Positions 17,140-24,896 of a stretch of DNA of 41,861 nucleotides are shown one piece after another (position 1 is the first letter of the stretch; every line of letters begins with the position of its first letter). Under the pieces are notes generated by a model. The model was given only the letters and a program-made list of their open reading frames with translations, had not been told where the DNA came from and did not search any database. The position numbers and the translations under genes are program-made. Location of the stretch: NCBI GenBank assembly GCA_017889125.1, contig JAGHER010000247.1, positions 1-41,861 of the forward strand. Reading direction: 5' to 3'. Source of the DNA: Lachnospiraceae bacterium. GTDB taxonomy: Bacteria > Bacillota > Clostridia > Lachnospirales > Lachnospiraceae.

Positions 17140-18467
17140 AGCCGCAGATGTGGATGAAAAAATGGGGAGTTTGGTTCGCGTGTCTGGCGGCTGCCGGGGC
17201 GGGGAGTTTTTCTTTTCCGCAAGTAGTTTTTGCAGAGCCGACAGAGATTTCGGCCTTCTTTGCAGAAACAACAGATTCTGCGGAGCCGACAGGGTTGTCC
17301 GCGGCCACAGAAGAACCAGATAAAATCCAGGCCATCCTCTCCGGAGAGGACGAGGAGAATGGCTACCGCTATGAATGTGCCGGAATCGGCGGTTTTTCCT
17401 CCAGCGTGATGGAGGGAGAGACAGCCACGGCAGCCGTCATTACGGCAGACGAAGGACTTTCCTGGTCACTGTCCTTAGATGGTGCTGAGCAGGAATACGA
17501 AAACGGCCAGTTGATTTTTGCGGAGGGTCTTTACGAATACAATCTGTACCGGGCTGAGGGGAGCGGGGAACAGATGGGAACTTTCCATTTTCGCATAGAG
17601 AATGCCATCCTAGAAGGCCAGGGAGAAATTCCTTTTACGGTGGAGGAGGAGTCGGAGCTTACCCTGACCCTGGACGGGGAGGGAGGGCCTTACCGGTACA
17701 CCCTTCCCGGCGGTTCCTTTTTCTCCATGACCATCCCTATGGGCGCGGCGGGGAAGGGGGAGGTCTCCCTGGAATTTTCCGAGGAGTTTACCGTATATTC
17801 CGCTGTCCTGGATGGGAAAACGGTGAATGGCGGGGAGGAACTTACCTTCTCGGAACCTGGCACCTATCAGATCACCTGCATGGCATCCCTGGGGGACAAT
17901 TCCCAGAAAAGCGGCATTTACCGCCTGGAAATCCCCTTCATCATTCTGCCGGAGGGGGTGAATAACCGGGATATTTTGTGGGCACCGGAAGGATTTGTGC
18001 TGGAGTCCGCCTACTGCGGCGGAAAGCCGGTTCCCCGGGGCAGGGAGTATCTGGAAATTGCCAAAGATGGGTTTTATTCCCTGGAATACGCGGCGGCTTC
18101 TGACCGCTCCATCCGCTACCGGCTGGAGTTTTTTGCCGACCGCAGACCGCCGCGGCTGACTTTTTCCAAGAATATCTACGATCCGGAGCTGACGGCTCCC
18201 CTCTCCTTTTCCTGTCCGGAAAGAGACTGCACCGTCACCGTCTTTCAGAACGGTATGGAAATGTCCATGGTGCCGGATGTGCTGGAGGAGGGAGGACAGT
18301 ACCGGATACAGGTGACGGATCCGGCGGGAAATACGCAGGTCTACCAGTTTTTTGCCGCTTATGGGCGGCAGCCATTGGAAAAAACAGAGATTATATTGCT
18401 CGCAGTGCTTGGGGCAGGAGGCCTTGGCTGGCTTTTGTACCTGCGCAGGCATATGGGAGTTTTATAA
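17136..18467 (+). CDS. Secreted, C-terminally anchored Ig-like protein
   Basis: A 443-residue exported protein. The start is GTG 17136, which overlaps the previous stop (GTGA) and has AAGGAG 8 nt upstream. A signal peptide (WGVWFACLAAAGAGSFSF) is followed by beta-rich, acidic domains and a final Ig-like unit with RRPPRLTF and YRIQVTDPAGNTQVY. A membrane helix (about 417-433) and the short tail LRRHMGVL end it. The order Ig unit, helix, Arg-rich tail is the same as in the 620-residue protein at 7819, so they are probably distant paralogues exposed on the cell surface as part of the apparatus. Confidence 0.75.
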   Translation: MKPQMWMKKWGVWFACLAAAGAGSFSFPQVVFAEPTEISAFFAETTDSAEPTGLSAATEEPDKIQAILSGEDEENGYRYECAGIGGFSSSVMEGETATAAVITADEGLSWSLSLDGAEQEYENGQLIFAEGLYEYNLYRAEGSGEQMGTFHFRIENAILEGQGEIPFTVEEESELTLTLDGEGGPYRYTLPGGSFFSMTIPMGAAGKGEVSLEFSEEFTVYSAVLDGKTVNGGEELTFSEPGTYQITCMASLGDNSQKSGIYRLEIPFIILPEGVNNRDILWAPEGFVLESAYCGGKPVPRGREYLEIAKDGFYSLEYAAASDRSIRYRLEFFADRRPPRLTFSKNIYDPELTAPLSFSCPERDCTVTVFQNGMEMSMVPDVLEEGGQYRIQVTDPAGNTQVYQFFAAYGRQPLEKTEIILLAVLGAGGLGWLLYLRRHMGVL

Positions 18468-18501
18468 TAAATCAATTTTAAGAACAAAAGGAGGATATGT
18501 G

Positions 18502-18831
18502 ATGTTATCAAAGTTTAATGGAATGATGATGGTGCTTTCTGACACATCAAATGTGTTTGACGAGGCTACAAAGCCGGTTATTCAGCTGCTGAACAGCGCC
18601 ATTAACCCGATTCTTGGCGTGGTGGTGGCCATCGGCGCCATTTACTGCATTCTGCTGGGGGCAAAGCTTGCCAAGGCGGAGGAGCCTCAGGACAGAGAGA
18701 AGGCAAAGTCTGCGCTGAAAAACGCGATTATCGGCTTCCTGCTGATTTTCGTACTGCTGGTTGCCCTTAAAGTTGCCTTCCCCATACTGTCCAACTGGTA
18801 TAGTACTTACGGCAGCACCAGTACAAAATAA
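18502..18831 (+). CDS. VirB2/Maff2-like pilin or small channel subunit
   Basis: A 109-residue protein with two membrane helices (NPILGVVVAIGAIYCILLGA and NAIIGFLLIFVLLVALKVAF) separated by a short charged loop (KLAKAEEPQDREKAKSALK). This is the VirB2/TrbC-type prepilin layout seen in Firmicutes type IV systems. The start is ATG 18502; the frame is open further upstream, but the strong site AAGGAGGA lies 8 nt before this ATG. The strong ribosome site fits a subunit needed in many copies. It has a 34-nt gap before it and 47 nt after it, among the larger gaps of the operon. Confidence 0.8.
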   Translation: MLSKFNGMMMVLSDTSNVFDEATKPVIQLLNSAINPILGVVVAIGAIYCILLGAKLAKAEEPQDREKAKSALKNAIIGFLLIFVLLVALKVAFPILSNWYSTYGSTSTK

Positions 18832-18878
18832 CGGATTTTCGGAAAAAATTTCACTGCCGGAGAGAGGAGGAACAGAGA

Positions 18879-21800
18879 TTGCGAAAAAAACGAATAAGGT
18901 TCACAGCCGGAATGCTTTTCCTTTCTCTGGCTCTTTCCGGCTGTGAATCCATCATTCTGGATGCGGATGTCAATAAGGCTACGGTGGCCACATACACCGT
19001 CCCTGTGTCCACTGTGTCGGAGAGCGTTGCGGTAGAAACGGACCTGGAACTGACGGAAGAAAAATACGCCATCCAGGGTACGGATGCCTTTTATATCCTT
19101 CCGGCCCACAGGCCGGGACCAAAAAACATTGTGGATTTTCAGATCCTTGATTTTATTAACGGAACAACCATGATTTATGCCTATCAGGCATTAGATGCTT
19201 CCGGCGATTCGTCCGGACTGGGCGGTGCCCCGGAGCAGGGAACGGCCCAGGATACGGACAATAACGCGGGGAAAGCGATTACGGATACGGAAACAATGGC
19301 GACAGTCCTGATGGCTTATCAGATCAATACCCGCCAGTACCGGGTATTGTTTCATCAGACCTCGCCTTATGATAAAACGGCTGTACCGGAATGGGATGAA
19401 ACAAGCAGCAGCACCGATAACTTTGCTGCTGCAGGAGAAAACGGAACGGGACAGCAATCGGAGACGGGAAGCTTTTTCGCCCAGAAAATCGGCGAGGAAA
19501 GCGGACGATATTTCTTTTATTTTGACGGAGTTGGCCGGGTATACAGCGACTCCGGCCAGCTGATTTACGAAAAAAGCATCCAGGATGTGCTGGATTATAA
19601 TATAAGCCGGTACGGCGGCGAAGGTGCAGCGGTGACCATCAGCAACGTGGTGATGGATACCAACTATTTTCTGTACGTTACCTTAAATATTGAAAAAGAG
19701 GGCGCCCAGATCGACGAAAGCACGGAGACAGGAGATTTAGAGGATGAGGACAGCGATGTGGTGCAGATGCTGTACTACTGCTTTACCTATGACATCGGGG
19801 AGCCGGAGGGGGCGGCAGAGGGAGAGGAACGGTATTTCCTTTCCCGCAATACCAATTATGAAGAGCAGACGGAAAGCTGGGAGGCGGCCAATCAGCAGAC
19901 CTATGATCTGGGGCTCCTTGACGGGGAGCCGGATGCAGAGGATGCGGCCCTGCTTGTGCAGGGGGAGAGCGGTACCCTGATGACCGAGGCGATGATCAAG
20001 GCCCGGCATCCCGATGAATTTGAAATCTATCATTATTACGATCCCCAGTTTCAGCTGCAGCTGTATTACTTTATCCCTTATGAGCAGTACTGGCTCTGGT
20101 TTTGGATCGACGGCTGGTATATGGAACTGAATAACGGCGTCTGGCAGAAGTATTTTGGCGCTCCTGAGCTGTCGCCGCTGGTGCCGGCGGTGATGAATGA
20201 GGAGTATTACGGCAGGTATTATGGCCAGCGCTGCTTTGTGGCGGGGATACCTGATGCCCAGGGGAACCTGAAGGTTTACTTTCTGGATCAGCAGAAACAG
20301 CCGGAGCCCCAGACAGCTAATCTGGAGGAAAAGACCAGGAGCTACACCCTGGTCTGGGAGGAAGAGGTGACCACCGAGGCGACGGAGGACGAACCGGCGT
20401 CGGTTGCCAGACAGACCTTTGAAAAGACCATTACGGAGAAGGCGGTGTTTACGGAATCCTACGAAACCCGATTTAAAGGGGAGGTCTTTGTCAGCTGGTC
20501 GGAGGATATCTACACGGCGGACATGATCGCCGCATCTCCGGGAAGCGGCGTCCTCCGTTATGGCAGCGAGGAAAAGGATTGGGCAGAGCTTGAGGAGCAG
20601 ACCACATTCCTTAGATGGATGCTCAGTACCCAGGGGGATTTTTCTGCAGGCGGGATTCCTGGTGCATCTCAGAACGCAGTGCTTTGCCGGGAGAGCCAGG
20701 GAGATGAAGGCCGGCCTTATCTTTTTGCCGTGACCAGCAGCGGCCTGACGATTTTTCCAGGAGACAGTGGAAATCGAACCGGCTGGGGGCCGTCTTCCTT
20801 TGGAGAAAGCGATCTGTACATTCCCTACAGCCAGATTAATTTCGGTGTTTCCATGGACAGCGGCGGTATGGCAGAGATCAATCAGGTGGTTCTGGATGAT
20901 GGGGTTGACCAGGAGCTTACGGCCTCCCCCACAACCGGAAGCGATGAGTATGATGCCAATACCCTGCTGGTCCGTCAGGAGGGAGGAAGGTATTTCCTCT
21001 ATCTGGCGGGGGTGGATAACGGCCTGGTGAAGTACAATCTATCTGCATCTGAGGAGGCGGCCGGCCGGTGCGGGCAGCTTTCCCCCTATCCCTATTACGC
21101 CATCTGGGAAGGGGAGGAAGGAAGCAATTGTCTCTACGGAGTAGGTTTCCAGAGCAGCGATTACGCCTATTCGGAAAGCGACGTTTCCTGTGCCAAGGTA
21201 TACCGGATTCCGCTGTATGATGAGGAAGCGGCGGCAAATCTTTCCGTCAGCGCCCTGAATATGGACAGCCAGCTGCGGCGGCAGGTTCTCCAGGGAGGAA
21301 GCGGCGCCCAGAGTACCTGGGACGCCATGATCGCCAACCTGGGCCTGACCGGGGCGGACTTAAGCCAGGTGGAGCTGTACCGGGAATTTCTTCTGGAGGG
21401 GAAGACCCAGAGAGAAAAGGCCCTTCTGGAATTTTACCAGCTGGCCTCCATCCCGGTAAAGGACCGCACAGAGGCCCTGAGGGAGCAGGCGGCTGCCTGC
21501 CTCTACCCGGAAGATCTGGAGGAGATCATTGTCTCGGTAAAGGGAAAGGGAGAGGATCCCCAGACAGTGATCCGGGCAGAGATGGAGCGGGCAGGACTTA
21601 CCTCGGACCAGTGGGGTGAACGGCTTAAGGAGCTTGTGTTCCTGATGCAGATACCGGAAACCATGGAGGAGTTCCTGCAGAAAAAGGCGGTGATCCTCTT
21701 TGCCCAGATGGCACAGACGGTGCCGGAAACGGCCCTTAAGTCCCGGCTGGCTGGCTGCTTTACGGCAGCTGACCTTGAGGAGGAACTGGCCCGGTATTAC

Positions 21801-22064
21801 CTGGACAGTGAGACCATTTTCCTGTTGGCCGGGGCCGGTGAAAATACAGACCCGGAGACCCTTGCCAAAGCCAGGGAAAAGCAGGAGAAGGCCCTGGAGG
21901 AATGCCGGGAAGGATACATGGAAAATGGCTATCAGGAGACCGAGAGCGGGAAGGTATACTGGAAAACGGTGTACGGAACAGTTTGGAACGCAAAATGGGA
22001 GCAGCTGTGGAGCAGCAGCCTGAAACAGATTCTGGATGCCTTTCATCCAGAGAAGGAGGAATAG
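18879..22064 (+). CDS. Very large lipoprotein of the secretion locus
   Basis: A 1061-residue lipoprotein. The start is TTG 18879 with AGAGGAGG ending 8 nt upstream; no ATG fits the signal peptide. The lipobox is ALSGC (C22). The body is acidic, with many Tyr, Trp, Gln and Glu residues and beta-prone segments such as YFFYFDGVGRVYSDSGQLIYEKS; this suggests repeat or propeller-like folds, which I cannot prove. The last ~250 residues look helical (EALREQAAACLYPEDLEEI). No family recognised. It should sit on the outer face of the membrane and may form the extracellular part of the apparatus. Confidence 0.75.
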   Translation: MRKKRIRFTAGMLFLSLALSGCESIILDADVNKATVATYTVPVSTVSESVAVETDLELTEEKYAIQGTDAFYILPAHRPGPKNIVDFQILDFINGTTMIYAYQALDASGDSSGLGGAPEQGTAQDTDNNAGKAITDTETMATVLMAYQINTRQYRVLFHQTSPYDKTAVPEWDETSSSTDNFAAAGENGTGQQSETGSFFAQKIGEESGRYFFYFDGVGRVYSDSGQLIYEKSIQDVLDYNISRYGGEGAAVTISNVVMDTNYFLYVTLNIEKEGAQIDESTETGDLEDEDSDVVQMLYYCFTYDIGEPEGAAEGEERYFLSRNTNYEEQTESWEAANQQTYDLGLLDGEPDAEDAALLVQGESGTLMTEAMIKARHPDEFEIYHYYDPQFQLQLYYFIPYEQYWLWFWIDGWYMELNNGVWQKYFGAPELSPLVPAVMNEEYYGRYYGQRCFVAGIPDAQGNLKVYFLDQQKQPEPQTANLEEKTRSYTLVWEEEVTTEATEDEPASVARQTFEKTITEKAVFTESYETRFKGEVFVSWSEDIYTADMIAASPGSGVLRYGSEEKDWAELEEQTTFLRWMLSTQGDFSAGGIPGASQNAVLCRESQGDEGRPYLFAVTSSGLTIFPGDSGNRTGWGPSSFGESDLYIPYSQINFGVSMDSGGMAEINQVVLDDGVDQELTASPTTGSDEYDANTLLVRQEGGRYFLYLAGVDNGLVKYNLSASEEAAGRCGQLSPYPYYAIWEGEEGSNCLYGVGFQSSDYAYSESDVSCAKVYRIPLYDEEAAANLSVSALNMDSQLRRQVLQGGSGAQSTWDAMIANLGLTGADLSQVELYREFLLEGKTQREKALLEFYQLASIPVKDRTEALREQAAACLYPEDLEEIIVSVKGKGEDPQTVIRAEMERAGLTSDQWGERLKELVFLMQIPETMEEFLQKKAVILFAQMAQTVPETALKSRLAGCFTAADLEEELARYYLDSETIFLLAGAGENTDPETLAKAREKQEKALEECREGYMENGYQETESGKVYWKTVYGTVWNAKWEQLWSSSLKQILDAFHPEKEE

Positions 22065-22067
22065 ACA

Positions 22068-22787
22068 TTGAGAAAACAGAAAAAAAACCTTAAGGCCGCT
22101 GTGATCGGCCTCCTGCTTGCAGGTGCCGCCGCCCTGAATGCTTTCGCCGGAACCCCGGGTTGGCAGCAGGAAAATGGGCGCTGGCACTATTATCAGCCAG
22201 ATGGAAGCCTCCTGGTTTCCGCAGTCACGCCGGACGGATATCTGGTGGATGAAAAGGGCGTCTGGGAACAGAAAGCCTTTTCCATCCTGAATCAAAAGGT
22301 AATGGCTCCGGAGCGGTTCTGCGGGGCATCCCAGATGGGAGACTGGTCCCGGATCATCGAGCCCTTAAACGGCATAAACCGGCAGATTCAGACGGTACTT
22401 CCAGATAAGCGGGTGTTCCATCTTTACACGGATTCCCTGGTTTACTGCCGGGTGAGCGGCGGGAAGGAGACGGAGCTTTTAGGGCTTTACAAGGATACCG
22501 ATTCGGACGGATACCGGCTGCGTCTTTCCCTGGATCTGGGAAAGCGGGATCTGGATCTTTCCAAGGCATCTACTTACGATTATCAGGTATTTCTCTTTTT
22601 CTGTGCGGCGGTCAGCGCAGACCCGGCAGTTTTGGCAGATGCAGTCTACTGCAGCTGGCAGGGGGGCAATGAATACGGCCTTAAAAATCAGGAGCTTACG
22701 GCTGTGGGAGATACCTTAATCTGCTATGAGGCAGAAGACGGCGCCGGGATATATTCTCTGTCTGCCCGGCCGCCGGAGGGCTTTTGA
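22068..22787 (+). CDS. Secreted protein with cell-wall-binding-like repeat
   Basis: A 239-residue exported protein with TTG start at 22068 and AAGGAGGA upstream. A signal peptide (LKAAVIGLLLAGAAALNAFAG) is followed by one choline-binding-like repeat, GWQQENGRWHYYQPDGSLL, and a partial second unit (PDGYLVDEKGVWEQ). The remaining ~170 residues form an unrecognised domain with alternating strands. The repeat suggests attachment to wall polymers. It is the last clearly exported gene of the apparatus block; the regulatory block begins right after it. Confidence 0.75.
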   Translation: MRKQKKNLKAAVIGLLLAGAAALNAFAGTPGWQQENGRWHYYQPDGSLLVSAVTPDGYLVDEKGVWEQKAFSILNQKVMAPERFCGASQMGDWSRIIEPLNGINRQIQTVLPDKRVFHLYTDSLVYCRVSGGKETELLGLYKDTDSDGYRLRLSLDLGKRDLDLSKASTYDYQVFLFFCAAVSADPAVLADAVYCSWQGGNEYGLKNQELTAVGDTLICYEAEDGAGIYSLSARPPEGF

Positions 22788-22809
22788 CAATCAGGAAAGG
22801 GGTACGAGC

Positions 22810-23229
22810 ATGGAGCTGAAAACAAAAGCAGAGATTTCCAATCTGGATCAGGTGAAGGAATTTGTCACCGGCGCCCTGGAGGAGTGCGGCTTTGGCACAA
22901 AGCAGATTTTCCAGGTGGAGCTGGCGGTGGAGGAGATCTTTACGAATATTGCCAATTACGCCTATAATCCGGAATGCGGCGATGCCTGGATCCGCTGCCA
23001 GGTGGAAAAGGGGGAACGGGACCGGTTTGTGATTACCTTCATTGATGAAGGGATTCCATATAATCCGTTGGAGAAGGCGGACCCGGATCTGACTCTGGAT
23101 GCGGAGGAGCGGGAGATCGGCGGCCTGGGCATTTTCCTGACGAAAAAGCTCATGGACACCATGGAATACAAGTATGAATCTGGAAGAAACGTGCTGATTA
23201 TCACCAAACAGAAAGAGGAAGAAACGTGA
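22810..23229 (+). CDS. RsbW/BtrW-like serine kinase (GHKL ATPase)
   Basis: A 139-residue single HATPase domain, the anti-sigma/switch kinase of partner-switching modules, which phosphorylates STAS proteins. The N-box is ELAVEEIFTNIANYAY with E42 and the Mg-binding N46. The G1 box is FIDEGIPYNPL and the G2 box IGGLGIFLTKKLMD. All key residues appear intact. The start is ATG 22810 after AGGAAAGGGG; the open frame upstream lies inside the previous gene. The natural partners are the STAS protein at 4701 and the PP2C phosphatase at 26650. GTGA overlap couples it to the next gene. Confidence 0.92.
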   Translation: MELKTKAEISNLDQVKEFVTGALEECGFGTKQIFQVELAVEEIFTNIANYAYNPECGDAWIRCQVEKGERDRFVITFIDEGIPYNPLEKADPDLTLDAEEREIGGLGIFLTKKLMDTMEYKYESGRNVLIITKQKEEET

Positions 23230-24020
23230 AAACGGCATTTGCAGGATTTGATTTATTCGATACGGCCATGGAGGCCCTGGCAGAGCACAGCCAACTGACG
23301 GCCCTGTTTACCTGTCCGGTAGACCAGGAATTTGAGCATAACCGCCGGGTAATCGGCCTGGCAGAGAAGCTTTCCATTCCCTGGACAGATAAGCCCATAA
23401 GCCGGGAGGATCTTATGCGTCTGCGGCAGGAGGGCTGTGACCTTTTGGTCAGCGCAGGCTATTATTACCGGATTCCCGTGGATGAGAAGCTGCCCATGGT
23501 GAATTTCCATCCCTCTCTTCTGCCGGAGGGAAGAGGGGCCTGGCCTATGCCGGTGATGCTTCTTTCCGGAATGGATACAGGGGGCATCACGGCTCATAAG
23601 CTGGCAGCAGACTTTGACCAGGGGGACATCCTTCTTAGGCGTTCCTTCCCCATCGGAAAGGATGAGAATCTGGAGGAGGTAACCGGGCGTATCCGCAGGC
23701 TCCTGCCGGATATGGTAAAGGAGCTGCTGGAAAATCTGGAGGGGCTTTACGCCGGGGCGGTTCCCCAGCAGGGAGGAAGCTACTGGAAATGCCCAAGGGA
23801 GGAGGATTATCCCCTTTCGCCGGAGATGACTGTGGAGGAGGCAGACCGGATTCTCCGGGCCTTTTACGGCTTTGGCTGTATATACCGGTCCGGGGGAAAA
23901 GGCTGGCAGCTGGTCAGAGGCCGGGCATATCCGGCGTCCGCCGGGGAAGGAATCCCTGACGGAGCCTTCCGCCTGCGGGACGGATGGATTCTGGCAGAAG
24001 GAACAAAGGAGTTTGATTAA
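23226..24020 (+). CDS. Formyltransferase-family protein (Fmt/ArnA-like fold)
   Basis: A 264-residue protein of the formyl-transferase family, which uses 10-formyltetrahydrofolate to formylate an amine. The catalytic triad is visible: N96 and H98 in NFHPSLLPEGRG and D131 in ADFDQGDILL. The C-terminal part is a shorter, Fmt-C-like segment. It is shorter than methionyl-tRNA formyltransferase (~310 residues) and sits in an unrelated operon, so it is probably not the housekeeping enzyme. The start GTG overlaps the kinase stop. It is followed directly by an acyl/aminoacyl-transferase-like gene, so the pair may modify one surface or small-molecule substrate. The substrate is unknown. Confidence 0.82.
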   Translation: MKTAFAGFDLFDTAMEALAEHSQLTALFTCPVDQEFEHNRRVIGLAEKLSIPWTDKPISREDLMRLRQEGCDLLVSAGYYYRIPVDEKLPMVNFHPSLLPEGRGAWPMPVMLLSGMDTGGITAHKLAADFDQGDILLRRSFPIGKDENLEEVTGRIRRLLPDMVKELLENLEGLYAGAVPQQGGSYWKCPREEDYPLSPEMTVEEADRILRAFYGFGCIYRSGGKGWQLVRGRAYPASAGEGIPDGAFRLRDGWILAEGTKEFD

Positions 24021-24896
24021 ATGGAAGAGTTTTGCATCAGGCTGGAGCAGAAGGGAGCAGTTGACCGGCTGCGGCAGAAATACGGTCACAGCGCGTCATC
24101 CCACGCCTTCCAGTCACTCTATATCTGGCAGAAGGAGATGAAGCTTACCCTTTTTCTTAAGGAGGAGCTGTTTGCGGTAAAGGCCGGGCTGTGGGGGCCA
24201 AATACCTGGTTTTCCCCCTGCGGAGGGGAAGCAGAGCGGCGCGCATTCGTAGAGGAGCATCTGGAGGAAGAGGATTTTGCCTTATGCTACGTCCGCCGGG
24301 AGGAGATCGAGGAAATCGAGAGCTGGTTTCCGGGGAAATTTGCGTTCTCGCCGGAACCGGCGGCAAGCGAGTATCTTTACAGCCGGATGGAGCAGGCGTT
24401 CATGCCGGGGCGGAAATTTTCCAAGCTGCGCAATCACTGGAATCGGGCAGTCCGGGAGCATCATCTGGAAGTGGTGCCCCTAAATGAGCAGACGATTTCC
24501 TCCGCCATGGAGATTACCAAAGAGTGGGAGCGCTCCCACAGCCAGGCCGGGATGCTTGGCCTGCAGGATGACGGGGCCTCCGGCTGCCTTTTGGCGCACT
24601 GGAAGGAGCTTAAGCTTCAGGGAATCCTTCTCTTTGTGGACGGCGAGCCCTACGCCATGACGGCCGGATTCAGTCTTTCTGAGGATACCTTTGACCTGTG
24701 TCTGGCAAAGCAGAGGGGAATGCTTCCCGGCATATCGGTATATGCAAAATGGGCGCTTTATCAGCAGCTTCCTCCGGAGATTGCGGTGATTAACGCAGAG
24801 GAGGATATGGGCATAGAAGGGCTGCGGATGATGAAACAGCAGATGAAGCCCGCGGGAATGATTGAAATGTACAACGGAAAGGTAAGAAGAGGATGA
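24021..24896 (+). CDS. DUF2156 protein (PG-lysyltransferase C-terminal-like, GNAT fold)
   Basis: A 291-residue soluble protein resembling DUF2156, related to the catalytic domain of MprF-type phosphatidylglycerol aminoacyltransferases with two GNAT-like folds. The signature is YLYSRMEQAFMPGRKFSKLR followed by NHWNRAVREHH, with a second-half core AMEITKEWERSH and VINAEEDMGIEGLRMMK. There is no membrane flippase part. It starts directly after the previous TAA with AAAGGAG 9 nt upstream, and ATGA overlap links it to the transporter. It probably transfers an acyl or aminoacyl group; the acceptor is not known. Confidence 0.82.
   Translation: MEEFCIRLEQKGAVDRLRQKYGHSASSHAFQSLYIWQKEMKLTLFLKEELFAVKAGLWGPNTWFSPCGGEAERRAFVEEHLEEEDFALCYVRREEIEEIESWFPGKFAFSPEPAASEYLYSRMEQAFMPGRKFSKLRNHWNRAVREHHLEVVPLNEQTISSAMEITKEWERSHSQAGMLGLQDDGASGCLLAHWKELKLQGILLFVDGEPYAMTAGFSLSEDTFDLCLAKQRGMLPGISVYAKWALYQQLPPEIAVINAEEDMGIEGLRMMKQQMKPAGMIEMYNGKVRRG

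Noticed and set aside
17610-18452. 280-residue minus-strand frame opposite the Ig-like protein gene
   Set aside because: A shadow of a G+C-rich coding frame; no family features, and the plus-strand gene has a signal peptide, coupling and ribosome site.
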